Part shown: positions 44,238-53,761 of the stretch, piece by piece
How the letters are laid out: the number at the start of each line of letters is the position of its first letter
Position numbering within the stretch: the first letter of the stretch is position 1
DNA from: an uncultured Eubacterium sp.
Lineage (GTDB): Bacteria; Bacillota; Clostridia; Lachnospirales; Lachnospiraceae
Assembly: GCA_910577225.1 (NCBI GenBank)
Contig: CAJTMV010000009.1
Coordinates: 1-64,000 of the forward strand
Reading direction: 5' to 3'
DNA: 64,000 bases
Notes under the pieces: generated by a model
Databases searched by the model: none
The model's input: only the letters and a program-made list of their open reading frames with translations
Told to the model about the DNA's origin: nothing
Position numbers and translations under genes: made by a program

Positions 44238-45470
44238 ATGGAAGTAAAACAGAAAAAACAATTGCTGCACAAACGGACGGAAACAGGCGGCGGGGAGAAC
44301 AAAGAGAAAGAGGAAACCAAAACAGAACAAATCGAAATGGCAGGGCAGACTGATACAGTCATGCAGAACGAGTTACTGCTAAGCACAGTCGCGGCGGCCC
44401 CTTCTATTGGAAATATATTATCGGTGGTTCGCGCTCTTAAGGAAAGGAATAAAAATTTGCCTGAAAAAAAGAAGAGCGAAACAGATATGACGAAAAAGAT
44501 AGAGGAAACTGTTTCTCAAAATCCAGGAAAAGCAGTGACCGGAGCAAAAAGAGTGGAGAATATGTCTGAGACCAGGCAATGCATCGTTGAGGAAAAACAA
44601 TATGGCAAATTTGTATTTCTGAAAGAAAAACAGGATCTTTCTGACACAGAGGAGAAGGAGGGATTTTTTGAAAATCCGTACAAAATAAAACGCGAAAAGG
44701 TTTCGTATGATATCCAGGTATCTTTGAACGAAGAAATTCAGAAAAAGTGGGATGACTTTATAAAGGAGTGGAGTCTGAGATCGGAATACATCTATAAGAG
44801 AAGAGTCGAAAAAAAGAAAAAAATATTTGTCCGGCTTGGCCATGATAAAAAGAAATCGGGAAAGTTTACAGGGGCTCAGCATGAAGATAAGACTGTTACA
44901 TTGGCTGAAAAGGATGTAATCGATAAATACGGATTTGTTCTGGCAACAGAACTGTTTAATATGGGATATGACGTTTATATTTACCGAACAAAAGATTTTA
45001 CGTTCGAAGGTAGGAACGCGTCTATAAATGCAGTCAATGCAGGAATCGATGCAGCTAATGAATGGAAGGCAGACTATTTTATCAGTTGTCATGCAAATAG
45101 CATAGGTCAAGATAAAGAAAAGATCTATGGAACAGAAATATTATATAACAAAAATACAACAAATAGTTCCCATGCGGATCAGATGTTAGACGCGATTCTC
45201 AACGTCCTGCACACATACCGGAATGAGGCGATGAGAAGAATCAGTAAGGAAAAAGGTATGTCGAAAGCGGCATATGAATCGGGACTGTACCTAAGAGAAA
45301 GAGTAATACCAGGAAGAGTGAATGAAATGGTTCGAACATCTATGCCAGCCATTTTGCTGGAGCCTCTTTATATCAGCAATCCTGTTGACCGTGCGGCATT
45401 TAATGAGTGCGGAGGAGGACGGCTTGGGGTTGCGATTGCACAATGTGTGGACGGGTTTTTTAAATCGTGA
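44238..45470 (+). CDS. N-acetylmuramoyl-L-alanine amidase (Amidase_3) with long charged N-terminal region
   Basis: A 410-residue protein. The last 220 residues are a zinc amidase of family 3: first ligand in RLGHDKKKSG, glutamate in LAEKDV, second histidine in ISCHANS, catalytic glutamate in ILLEPLYISNP. These are diverged from the usual motifs but the key residues remain. The first 190 residues are lysine- and glutamate-rich and largely without order, with no signal peptide. The ATG at 44238 follows AAAAGGAG. Export or action on the wall is therefore uncertain; a non-classical route or a lysis-linked role is possible. Confidence 0.78.
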   Translation: MEVKQKKQLLHKRTETGGGENKEKEETKTEQIEMAGQTDTVMQNELLLSTVAAAPSIGNILSVVRALKERNKNLPEKKKSETDMTKKIEETVSQNPGKAVTGAKRVENMSETRQCIVEEKQYGKFVFLKEKQDLSDTEEKEGFFENPYKIKREKVSYDIQVSLNEEIQKKWDDFIKEWSLRSEYIYKRRVEKKKKIFVRLGHDKKKSGKFTGAQHEDKTVTLAEKDVIDKYGFVLATELFNMGYDVYIYRTKDFTFEGRNASINAVNAGIDAANEWKADYFISCHANSIGQDKEKIYGTEILYNKNTTNSSHADQMLDAILNVLHTYRNEAMRRISKEKGMSKAAYESGLYLRERVIPGRVNEMVRTSMPAILLEPLYISNPVDRAAFNECGGGRLGVAIAQCVDGFFKS

Positions 45471-45473
45471 AAA

Positions 45474-45567
45474 CGGGACGGCTGCATGAAATAGAAGAAT
45501 ACAATCAGACACGGTTATGAAGTAAAAATATCCTGTCTGTTGGAAAGACTTTCATGCAGCTGTCCCG
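45474..45567. repeat. 18-bp inverted repeat around a 58-bp core
   Basis: The arms at 45474-45491 and 45550-45567 match at 17 of 18 positions (CGGGACGGCTGCATGAAA and its complement). They lie between two convergent genes. No T tract follows on either strand, so this is not an ordinary terminator. Confidence 0.75.
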
Positions 45568-45577
45568 CTGCCTGCGG

Positions 45578-47581
45578 TTAACGTTCTTCTGCCGCGAGCG
45601 TAAACTGTTCTACCAGCCGTTTTAATACGTCTGCTTCTGCAGACAGCTGTTCGCTGGCTGCGGCTCCCTGCTGCGCTGTGGAGCTGTTGCTTTGTACGAC
45701 GGCTGAGATCTGATTAATTCCTTCGGAAATCTGCGAAACAGCGTCGGACTGTTCGCTGGATACGGTGGAAATATTGTCAATGGAAGCGGTTACCGAGCGG
45801 ATGCTCTTAACAACTTCCTGCAGTACATCCGCCGTCTGCTGCGCAATTTCCGTACCGGTATGGACAGCGTCGGCAGAGTGTTCGATTAATGCGGATGTAT
45901 TTTGAGCAGCTTCTGCAGATTTTCTGGCAAGGCTGCTTACTTCTTCTGCCACGACGGCGAATCCTTTTCCGGCTTCGCCGGCCCGTGCCGCTTCTACAGC
46001 GGCATTCAGAGCCAGTATATTGGTCTGAAATGCGATATCCTCGATAGTTTTGAGTATTTTTTCAATTTCATCGGAACAGGTTTTGATTTTATCCATTGCA
46101 GTCATCAGGCTTTGCATCTGATTGCTGCATAAGGATACGGCTTCTCCTGCATGATGCGTCTGACCGCGTACTTCGAGCGCTTCGCTGGCGGTGTCTTTTA
46201 CATCGTTGGATATAATATTCATCCGCTCTGCCAGCTGTTGTACGGAACCCGACTGCTCGGCAGTGCCCTCGCTTAATGTCTGGGCGCTTGCGGAAAGCTG
46301 GCTGCTGGCTGCGGATACCTGGTTTGCGGAGTGGCGTACCTGATGCATAATGGTGTTTAACTGCAATTTCATATGGCGCATGGAGAGCAGAATATTCTGG
46401 AAACTGCCGGCATAGATGTCTTCATGCTCTGTATGTATATCCAGGTTCTGGTTGGCAAGCTCCGTCAGCAGATAGCTGATATCATGGATTACCAGACCAA
46501 GTCCTTCTACGAGGGAAGCGGCAGACGCTGTAAGCATGCCGGTTTCGTCTTTGTTTTTAATTTTTGGCATTGGCGTTTCCAGATCGCCTTCTACCAGCAG
46601 CTGCATACGTTTTGCGCAGGATTTCATTGGTTTTCCAATATTGTTTGCAAGCAGCAGAGCGATAATCATGGAAGCCAGGACAGAGACAGCGATTACCGCA
46701 ATATTAATGGTCATGGCTTTTTGCGCGGCTGCCAGGTAATTTTGCTGCGGCGCTGTGACGGCGATGCTCCAGCCGTCCGTATCTGGTACGGGAGCATAGG
46801 CGATAAACATCTTTTGTTCGATTGTTTTTTTGTCGCTGGTCTGGAGGGTTTTATAGCTTCCAAAGCCGTTTTTACCTGCCCGCATCTGCGCATGGATATC
46901 AGCCAGTTCTTTTAATGAGGCGTCATCTTTTGATTCAGATTCAATATTCTGGACGGTGATCGTATCAAGCGTGATATCAGCGATCGTGCCGCCGGATTTA
47001 TTGATCATGTAGGCATGACTGTTTTCTCCAACGTGAATGGAAGATACGATATCATTTAAAAAAGTTTCTTTTGGAACGAAATAAACGGCTCCGACGATGG
47101 ATGAACCATAAATGCCGTCGGAATAAAGCGGCGCGGCTGCCATAATAGACAGTTCTCCGGTGATTTTGCTAATCAGCGGTTCGGATACATAGAGATTGCC
47201 CTTTAGGGCCTGGATGACATATTCGCGGTCGGAATAGTCTTTTCCGTCAAAAATACTGTGTCCGTTCAGGCCGATGATATTGCCGCGCTGGAATCCATGC
47301 ATACTGCAGCGTTCTTCTATCAGCGCTTTTTTTTCCTCGATCGGCACGTCCGGATCGGAAAGCTGCGGCATGCAGCCCGCGTCCATGGCGACGTTCTTGT
47401 ATGCCGCCAGTTCCTGCTCCACGCGTTCCGCAGCCAGAACTGCGGTGGAACACATCATGTGTTCTACAGTAGACAGGGTGCTTCTGTAGCTGGGAATAAT
47501 ACCTGAGAGTCCTGCTGCCATCAGCGCCGTCACAATGGTCAGCATAAGACATACTGTGATTTTTGTTCGAATGCTTTTCAT
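45578..47581 (-). CDS. Methyl-accepting chemotaxis protein
   Basis: A 667-residue receptor. After the first membrane helix comes an extracellular Cache-type sensor (about 35-275), a second helix, a HAMP segment (KPMKSCAKRMQLLVEGDLETP) and the cytoplasmic coiled coil. Its tip, FQTNILALNAAVEAARAGEAG, is the signalling hairpin that binds the kinase complex. The start at 47581 is preceded by GGAG; the extra 16 residues upstream are not supported. No flagellar or che genes occur in the window. Confidence 0.92.
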   Translation of the reverse strand: MKSIRTKITVCLMLTIVTALMAAGLSGIIPSYRSTLSTVEHMMCSTAVLAAERVEQELAAYKNVAMDAGCMPQLSDPDVPIEEKKALIEERCSMHGFQRGNIIGLNGHSIFDGKDYSDREYVIQALKGNLYVSEPLISKITGELSIMAAAPLYSDGIYGSSIVGAVYFVPKETFLNDIVSSIHVGENSHAYMINKSGGTIADITLDTITVQNIESESKDDASLKELADIHAQMRAGKNGFGSYKTLQTSDKKTIEQKMFIAYAPVPDTDGWSIAVTAPQQNYLAAAQKAMTINIAVIAVSVLASMIIALLLANNIGKPMKSCAKRMQLLVEGDLETPMPKIKNKDETGMLTASAASLVEGLGLVIHDISYLLTELANQNLDIHTEHEDIYAGSFQNILLSMRHMKLQLNTIMHQVRHSANQVSAASSQLSASAQTLSEGTAEQSGSVQQLAERMNIISNDVKDTASEALEVRGQTHHAGEAVSLCSNQMQSLMTAMDKIKTCSDEIEKILKTIEDIAFQTNILALNAAVEAARAGEAGKGFAVVAEEVSSLARKSAEAAQNTSALIEHSADAVHTGTEIAQQTADVLQEVVKSIRSVTASIDNISTVSSEQSDAVSQISEGINQISAVVQSNSSTAQQGAAASEQLSAEADVLKRLVEQFTLAAEER

Positions 47582-47635
47582 AATTGTCGTACTCCGTCTG
47601 AAATTTTTTTGGATAAAAAGTCCATTCAAGTAATA

Positions 47636-47664
47636 ATATTATATGGAGCAGACTTTTTTGTCAA
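47636..47664 (-). promoter_or_regulatory. Promoter of the chemoreceptor gene
   Basis: On the minus strand TTGACA (47664-47659), a 17-bp spacer and TAATAT (47641-47636), with an overlapping TATAAT two bases upstream. About 55 bp from the start codon. Confidence 0.75.
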
Positions 47665-47687
47665 CTGCTTTTCCATCGTTTGCGCAG

Positions 47688-47718
47688 CAAAAAAAAGCGG
47701 GCGGACCCGCTTTTTTTT
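47688..47718 (-). terminator. Bidirectional terminator behind the sugar importer operon
   Basis: AAAAAAGCGGG and CCCGCTTTTTT around a 4-base loop. It directly follows the stop of the solute-binding protein gene and separates it from the chemoreceptor. Confidence 0.85.
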
Positions 47719-49251
47719 CTATTTTAGAGCTTCATAATCTTTCTCTGTATAGTCTTCTCTGACGTCCCAGTTAGGAAATTCAAGTTCCTGAAAATCCATG
47801 CCGACAGCTTCGCAGGCACGTTTCCATTCGGCAGTGGATGCTTCTGCCAGCGTTTTTAACGCGGAATCATAATCTGTAATGCTTTTGGAAACGACACCTT
47901 GTACAATTGCGCCGAGGCCCGGCTGCACGTCTTTGATTTCCGCGTACAGATCGTTTGCTTTCAAATCTCTTTTTACAATGGTTGGTACGATTTTTGATGT
48001 TTCGGCTGCAATGGTATAATAGTCTTTCATAATTTCATTTGACATGTATGCTTCATTAATGGAAGGAATCACGGATACAAACGTGCCGTCTGATACGCAG
48101 CCTGGCTGGTAGCCATACTCTTCACTGTAGAGCGCCATCAAATATTCAGCGGCTTCTTTTGGATGTCTGGACTGTTTATAGATACCCATCCATGGGGAGA
48201 GCTCGCCTGCCTGTACATAAGTGTCAGTTACTCCGTCTGGTACCGGGACAGGGATAACGCCATAGTTCAGGTCAGGATAGTCCGTGTCCCACTGTGAAAT
48301 GCACCACATACCCTGGCAGAGAAAAGCGGCCTGTCCGTGTGCAAACAGTTCTCTTGCTTCCGGCGCGCTGATATTGATCGTGTCCGGATGGATGCTTCCA
48401 TCGTCGACCAGTCCTTTGATCAGCTCCATGGCCTGTTTCATTTCTTTTGTGTCATAAGGGGCCTTGTTGTTGTCGGTCAGCACTTTTGTCGTAGCGGCTA
48501 TTTTACCGCCTGCGGCTGCTGTGAGCGAACGTGCCAGCACATCCATGCGGTTGGTCTGCTTTCCGCCGTCTACCAGGCCGTAGATGCTGCCTTTGCCATA
48601 GTCGGTTACTTTTTTGCAGGCCGCGCGGAATTCGGAGTATGTGGATGGGATTTCACTGACACCCGCGGCATCCAGCACATCTTTATTATAAAAGAACAGG
48701 CATTGAATGGTCGGCATGACTTCGGTAATCGTATACCAGTCTTCTCCGATATGTGTAACGCCCTCTTCAAAGGAAAGCGGGTCAAACTGTCTGGCAAAGT
48801 CTTCGGTTACAAAATCATTCATTGGCTGGTACCAGCCTTCGGCAACGGCTGTATGAAGGGTCAGTCCGACCGGAATTGGAAACAGGTCCGGGCCTTCGCC
48901 GGATTTGATCATTGTTACGATCGTATTTTTAAACTGATCGACAGTCAGCATTGTGTACTCGATGTCGATGTCCGGATGCTTTTCCATAAATTTTTTATGG
49001 AACGCTTCCCGCTGACCGGCAGAACCGTCGCTCCAGTCCACGACACGCAGAGTAATTTTATCGTCTTTCGAATCCGGCGCCGCAGAATTGGATGAAGCGG
49101 TATCGTCTGACGCAGAAGCTGTCGTTTCCTGCTCTGCCCCGCTTTGGATGTCTTTCTGACCGTCTGTCGACGGCATTGCGCCGCAGCCTGTGAGAGCGGT
49201 AAGCATACATGCGGCTGTTAGTAAGAGTGTAGGGATGTTTCTTTTTTTCAT
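47719..49251 (-). CDS. Sugar ABC transporter solute-binding lipoprotein
   Basis: A 510-residue family 1 extracellular binding protein. The signal MKKRNIPTLLLTAACMLTALTGC ends in a lipobox; an acidic, serine-rich linker leads into the binding domain (LFPIPVGLTLHTAVAEGWYQPMND; FAHGQAAFLCQGMW). It should deliver an oligosaccharide to the two permeases encoded upstream. No ATPase gene is present, so a shared MsmK-type ATPase elsewhere probably powers the system. Confidence 0.9.
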   Translation of the reverse strand: MKKRNIPTLLLTAACMLTALTGCGAMPSTDGQKDIQSGAEQETTASASDDTASSNSAAPDSKDDKITLRVVDWSDGSAGQREAFHKKFMEKHPDIDIEYTMLTVDQFKNTIVTMIKSGEGPDLFPIPVGLTLHTAVAEGWYQPMNDFVTEDFARQFDPLSFEEGVTHIGEDWYTITEVMPTIQCLFFYNKDVLDAAGVSEIPSTYSEFRAACKKVTDYGKGSIYGLVDGGKQTNRMDVLARSLTAAAGGKIAATTKVLTDNNKAPYDTKEMKQAMELIKGLVDDGSIHPDTINISAPEARELFAHGQAAFLCQGMWCISQWDTDYPDLNYGVIPVPVPDGVTDTYVQAGELSPWMGIYKQSRHPKEAAEYLMALYSEEYGYQPGCVSDGTFVSVIPSINEAYMSNEIMKDYYTIAAETSKIVPTIVKRDLKANDLYAEIKDVQPGLGAIVQGVVSKSITDYDSALKTLAEASTAEWKRACEAVGMDFQELEFPNWDVREDYTEKDYEALK

Positions 49252-49307
49252 AAGCGTTTCCTCCAGATATAGTTTTATGTTTGGTTTCTCTGTGACTGGC
49301 GTATGGT

Positions 49308-50150
49308 TCAGCTTTTGACTGCGCCTGCGATTCCTTCGACAAAATGACGCTGCATACAGATAAACAGGAGAATGACGGGGATCACGGCGATCGTACCGCC
49401 GGCGGCGATGCCTGTCCAGTCAACCGTATTTTCTCCTTTGAATGCATAGAGTCCTACGGCAAGCGTTCTGGAAGCAGGGGTGTTTAGCGTTAATACGAGC
49501 GGGAGCATAAATGCGTTCCAGGCCCAGATGGTTTCCATAATGACGACAGTTGTGGCAACCGGTTTGCACAATGGCATCATAATGTAGAAAAATGTTTTGA
49601 AAAAATTACAGCCGTCCATTTTTGCGGCTTCTTCCAGTTCTCCCGGTACAGATGCAAAAAAGCTGGTGAACAGCAGCAGGAAGATTACGTGCGCGCCTCC
49701 TGCCTGAGACAAAATAAGTCCCGGCTTCGTTCCGACCAGATGCATACTTTTTACCACCTCATACGTTGGAATAATTGTACTGACAAGCGGAATGGCGATG
49801 CTTCCAAGAAAAACCGCCATGCACAGGTTACGTCCGGGAAACTGGAATCGTCCCATGGCATATCCGGCCATCATCGTCATTATCCATACGAGGATCACGG
49901 AAAAGAAAGTGACGATAATCGTATTGATAAAATAAGTTCCAAAATCTGCCTTGTTCCAGATGCGGATTACGTTCTCAATCGTTGGGGAGTCAGGAATCAG
50001 CCCCAGACGGTTTTCAAAAAATTCAGACTGGCTTTTAAAGGAAGCGGAAATCATCCAGATAAAAGGATAGATCCAGACAAAACCAATACCGGCCAGCAGA
50101 AGATGGGTGACTGTGGCTTTTGCTGTGCGAGCCGCTTTTTCTCCATTCAT
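49308..50150 (-). CDS. Sugar ABC transporter permease, MalG type
   Basis: A 280-residue permease with six membrane helices and the ATPase-contact motif EEAAKMDGCNFFKTFFYIMMP (EAA loop). It starts 12 bp after the MalF-type gene. The N terminus is basic and cytoplasmic. Confidence 0.9.
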   Translation of the reverse strand: MNGEKAARTAKATVTHLLLAGIGFVWIYPFIWMISASFKSQSEFFENRLGLIPDSPTIENVIRIWNKADFGTYFINTIIVTFFSVILVWIMTMMAGYAMGRFQFPGRNLCMAVFLGSIAIPLVSTIIPTYEVVKSMHLVGTKPGLILSQAGGAHVIFLLLFTSFFASVPGELEEAAKMDGCNFFKTFFYIMMPLCKPVATTVVIMETIWAWNAFMLPLVLTLNTPASRTLAVGLYAFKGENTVDWTGIAAGGTIAVIPVILLFICMQRHFVEGIAGAVKS

Positions 50151-50162
50151 AAGTATTCCTCC

Positions 50163-51113
50163 TTACATTTGTGCGTGTCTGCCAAGACGGCTTTTTACAG
50201 AATTTAGTCCAAGGCCGATGATAATAATTACGACGCCAAAGAACATTGCCGCCGCGCTTGCATAGCCAAGTCTTGGCATTCCGATTTCACTGGAAAACGC
50301 GCTTCGGTATACATATGTGGCAATGACGTCGGTTGCATAGTAAGGGCCGCCTTCGGTCATTGTCTTTACGATATCAAAGACCTTTAGGGAATTGATCGTG
50401 CATAAGATCGCAATGATACCGCCTGTTGGTGCGATTAACGGCAGTATAATATGGAAAAAGGTTTTGCCTCTGCCGGCGCCGTCGATCGTCGCGGCTTCGC
50501 AGACATCTTTGGATACCCCCTGCAGGCCGGCAAGCCAGTAGATCATGTAAGTACCGCAGTCTTTCCAGAGCGAAATAATTACGAGCGTGGGCATCGCTGC
50601 TTTTGCATCTCCAAGGAAATTTACCGGCTGTTTCAGGATATGCAGAGCAGTAAGCAGCTGATTTACCGGCCCCTGTACGCCTAAAAGAAAGATCATAATA
50701 ATACCGACGACCGATGCGGTTGTGATGACTGGAAGAAAATACATGGTGCGGTATATGGCGCGTCCTTTGAGTCGTTCATTGTTCAGCAGATAAGCCAGAA
50801 ATAAGGAAACAGCCAGTTCCAGCGGAACAATCATCAGCATGTATTTAAAACTGTTCCAAAAGGCGTTCCAGAATAAGCCGTCGGACATCAGCTCTCTGTA
50901 ATTGTCCAGTCCGATAAAATCCGCGGCTGCCGTCATGCCTGACCAGTCCAGGAAGGAGTACTGTATACTGCATAAAATGGGATATCCCTGAAAAAGAATG
51001 TAAAATCCGACTGCAGGAAGCATAAACAGCCAGCAGCAGGTATAGATTCGCAGACGTTCTCTTTTTTTACGGTCTGCAGTTACAGGAATCAGTTCATGTT
51101 TCGTCCGGGTCAT
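50163..51113 (-). CDS. Sugar ABC transporter permease, MalF type
   Basis: A 316-residue permease with six helices and an EAA loop (CEAATIDGAGRGKTFFHIILP). The ATG at 51113 has GGAGG ten bases upstream and lies inside the end of the sulfatase gene (20-bp overlap), so importer and sulfatase are made together. The longer ORF reaching 51257 lies within the sulfatase and is not used. Confidence 0.9.
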   Translation of the reverse strand: MTRTKHELIPVTADRKKRERLRIYTCCWLFMLPAVGFYILFQGYPILCSIQYSFLDWSGMTAAADFIGLDNYRELMSDGLFWNAFWNSFKYMLMIVPLELAVSLFLAYLLNNERLKGRAIYRTMYFLPVITTASVVGIIMIFLLGVQGPVNQLLTALHILKQPVNFLGDAKAAMPTLVIISLWKDCGTYMIYWLAGLQGVSKDVCEAATIDGAGRGKTFFHIILPLIAPTGGIIAILCTINSLKVFDIVKTMTEGGPYYATDVIATYVYRSAFSSEIGMPRLGYASAAAMFFGVVIIIIGLGLNSVKSRLGRHAQM

Positions 51114-52623
51114 TTGTTTTCGCCTCCAGTTCATATAGATTTTTTCTGCGGACGGCAAAACCCATTGGAAGGCCGGTATCATAATCCAGCTGTACGGGTT
51201 CGTAGCCGTCTGATTCTTTTTGCCTTGTAAATCCTTCGTTATTCCACTGTGGGACAAATGTTTTGTTCCAGGGCCGCAAAGACCACTGATAGCCGCGATA
51301 GGGATCTCTGGTGTCGTTCATGTGGCGGATCAGTATCGAATGATATTCGGTTATCGTATCCAGACAGGACGGATCGTCGATGCGGTTCGTGATTTCATAA
51401 GGATCCGCTGTCAGATCATAAAATTCGTCTTTGTCTAACAGATGAACGGCCAGCTTGTAAGTTTCGGATATCACGCCCCGCATCAGCTGCAGTCCGCCAA
51501 AACCGTCATGATCGACTTCGTATCTGGTAAATTCCGTAAATACAAATTCATTTATGGTTATATTTGCATCGTAGATTTGCGGCAGCATGCTTTTTCCTTC
51601 CAGCAGCTTTGGAATCGGAAGTCCAAAGTAATGTAAGATGGTAGGAGTAATATCGATGTGCGAAGCAGGGGAGCGTATGACCTTCCCTTTTTCACCTCCC
51701 TTGATGATCAGAGGAACATTAGCGACTTCCCGATAAATCGCCGCGTTTTTGGAAAAGAGCCTGTGTGCGCCGAGCATATCGCCATGATCAGAAGTAAACA
51801 GGACAAGTGCGTCCGGCATTTTCTGCCGGATCAGATCCAGAATGCGTCCGATTTCATAATCGACAAAAGAGTTGCATCCCAAAAGCAGCGACAGGGAATC
51901 TGAAGGCTGATTGACGGCGCTTTCCGGTGCGTTTAACAGGCTGCCGGCCCATAGACGCTGCATCAGCGGTTTGTCCGCCAGATCATCCGCAAATCTGGGC
52001 GAAGGATCAAATCGATAATCCGTGTACATCCGGTTAAAGGGGGCCGGACACAGAGACGGTGCGTGCGGTTCGTCATAAGAAACCGTGAGAAAAAAATCTT
52101 CTTCTTTGTATTGTTCCAGAAAGCGGACTGCACGGTCCGTGCAGCGGTGCGCGTATGTAAACGTTTCTGAAAAACCGGGCCGAAAAGACTCCCGGGATTG
52201 TCTGGAATGGGTACGTTCTCTGGGATTTAGTTCATCCAGATAATTTTTCATATCATACCAATAGTCTGCGTCCCAGCCCTGCGGACATTTCCCGCATCCG
52301 AAATAATCGCCGCCGTCCAGATGCCATTTGCCGATATAGCCGCAATGGATACCGTTGTCGGTCAGCCGCTGTCCGATGGTCTTTACGTTTGCGCCGGGCG
52401 GGACGCCGTTTGTAACGACGCCGTTTGAATGCGGGAACAGTCCGGTAAAGATCGCGCTGCGGGCGGGACCGCACACAGGCTGGCAGGTATATGCGTTTTC
52501 ATAACGGATTCCTTCGGATGCAAGCGCGTCAAGGTTTGGCGTGCGCATGCTTTGATTTCCATAGCAGCCAAGCATTTCTTTGCAGGTAGTATCTGTCATT
52601 ATAAAAATAACCTGTTTTTTCAA
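51094..52623 (-). CDS. Sulfatase of the formylglycine type
   Basis: A 509-residue cytoplasmic sulfatase without signal peptide. The maturation motif CGPARSAIFTG has Cys51, to be oxidised to formylglycine, followed by Pro53 and Arg55. Metal ligands are in IMTDTT near the N terminus and TSDHGDMLG in the middle. It should cleave sulfate esters from an imported glycan such as mucin or a glycosaminoglycan fragment. The maturase is encoded 2 kb away. First gene of the sulfatase-importer operon. Confidence 0.9.
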   Translation of the reverse strand: MKKQVIFIMTDTTCKEMLGCYGNQSMRTPNLDALASEGIRYENAYTCQPVCGPARSAIFTGLFPHSNGVVTNGVPPGANVKTIGQRLTDNGIHCGYIGKWHLDGGDYFGCGKCPQGWDADYWYDMKNYLDELNPRERTHSRQSRESFRPGFSETFTYAHRCTDRAVRFLEQYKEEDFFLTVSYDEPHAPSLCPAPFNRMYTDYRFDPSPRFADDLADKPLMQRLWAGSLLNAPESAVNQPSDSLSLLLGCNSFVDYEIGRILDLIRQKMPDALVLFTSDHGDMLGAHRLFSKNAAIYREVANVPLIIKGGEKGKVIRSPASHIDITPTILHYFGLPIPKLLEGKSMLPQIYDANITINEFVFTEFTRYEVDHDGFGGLQLMRGVISETYKLAVHLLDKDEFYDLTADPYEITNRIDDPSCLDTITEYHSILIRHMNDTRDPYRGYQWSLRPWNKTFVPQWNNEGFTRQKESDGYEPVQLDYDTGLPMGFAVRRKNLYELEAKTNDPDET

Positions 52624-52754
52624 TCTTATTCTCCTTTCTTTATTGGATCGATGTGCAGGAAATCCTGGTATGCGCTGTGAATCCCCCTTCTTCCCTGGCG
52701 ATGTCCGTATGATTGTTCCTGCAATGATATGTTACAAAATGAACCGTGCGGATA

Positions 52755-52798
52755 CCATTGCAAGAGTTGCTTTTTATATGGACTTTTCTGCTTTTTTG
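52755..52798 (-). promoter_or_regulatory. Shared 44-bp box upstream of the sulfatase operon (copy 1)
   Basis: Read on the minus strand the core is AAAAGCAGAAAAGTCCATAT, followed by AAAAAGCAACTCTTGCAATGG. It matches the box at 54594-54637 at 34 of 44 positions. A -10-like TAACAT lies 22 bases after its TGCAAT. Likely the operator of the divergent AraC-type regulator, overlapping the -35 region. Confidence 0.65.
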
Positions 52799-52873
52799 TG
52801 ATATTCTCATGGAACGGGGAGAAGTGGGAACGCGAATGGGAACAAGGCTGCGCAGGCAGCGGGAGGGAGAACG

Positions 52874-53761
52874 ATGATAAATATCAGCGGACATTTACGG
52901 GACAAAAGGAACGTCCTTGGGTTTTGTGATGAAAGTGTGGATTTGATGGTGAATTGCTGCGGAAAACAGACCTTTCTGGAGCAGGATTATTTTCTCAGGC
53001 GGGAAAAGGGGAGGCTCGATTATCAGCTGATTTATATTTATAAAGGGGCGGGGCATTTTTATCTGAACCAGAAATGGGAGATACTGTCTGCGGGAAATGT
53101 GGTTTTATACCGTCCGATGCAGCTGCAGCAGTACTCTTATTACGCAAAGGATAAGCCGGAGATCTACTGGATTCACTTTACAGGCAGACAGTGTGAGAAA
53201 GTGCTGGACCGGTATGGCGTGGAAAACTGTTATATTGGGGAAAATCTGTCTGTCAGGCTGTTGTTTCAGTATATAATTACAGAATTACAGCTTAAGAAGC
53301 TGCATTATGAGACGATTGTTCTGGCTAATTTTTCTATATTGCTGGGTACCATTCACCGGTCGCTGGAGCAGACGATGCGCCCATATGAAAACAATTTTAC
53401 GATCGATCGTCTGATCTGCGAGCTGAATTCCAAATATATGCAAAACTGGAGTGTGTCTGCAATGGCTGATTTTTGCAAGCTGAGCGACAGTTATTTTTCG
53501 CATATGTTTCGCAAGCAGATGGGAGTGTCTCCCATGCGTTTTTTAAACAATCTGCGGATAGAAAAAGCAAAAGATTTTCTAATGACAAATTCCATGCCGG
53601 TCGCTACGGCCGCACAGCTTGCCGGATTTGAAGATCCGCTGTATTTCAGCCGCGCGTTTAAAAAATCTACCGGTATCGCTCCGAATGAGTTTTATCACAG
53701 CGTCGCAGATGGCAATACGCCGTCCTGGTTTCAGGAAAAAGCGGGTGAGAGAGAGCGGTAA
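52874..53761 (+). CDS. AraC-family transcriptional regulator
   Basis: A 295-residue regulator. Residues 20-170 form a cupin-type sugar-sensing domain (YIYKGAGHFYLNQKWEILSAGNVVLYRP) and the last 100 hold two helix-turn-helix motifs (SVSAMADFCKLSDSYFSHMFRK; ATAAQLAGFEDPLYFSRAFKK). It is transcribed away from the sulfatase operon, and its 3' end overlaps the convergent exporter gene by 31 bp. It probably activates both neighbouring operons through the shared box. Confidence 0.9.
   Translation: MINISGHLRDKRNVLGFCDESVDLMVNCCGKQTFLEQDYFLRREKGRLDYQLIYIYKGAGHFYLNQKWEILSAGNVVLYRPMQLQQYSYYAKDKPEIYWIHFTGRQCEKVLDRYGVENCYIGENLSVRLLFQYIITELQLKKLHYETIVLANFSILLGTIHRSLEQTMRPYENNFTIDRLICELNSKYMQNWSVSAMADFCKLSDSYFSHMFRKQMGVSPMRFLNNLRIEKAKDFLMTNSMPVATAAQLAGFEDPLYFSRAFKKSTGIAPNEFYHSVADGNTPSWFQEKAGERER

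Noticed and set aside
46373..46915. Open frame of 180 codons on the plus strand inside the chemoreceptor gene
   Set aside because: Antisense to the HAMP and sensor region; cysteine- and phenylalanine-rich translation typical of shadow frames.
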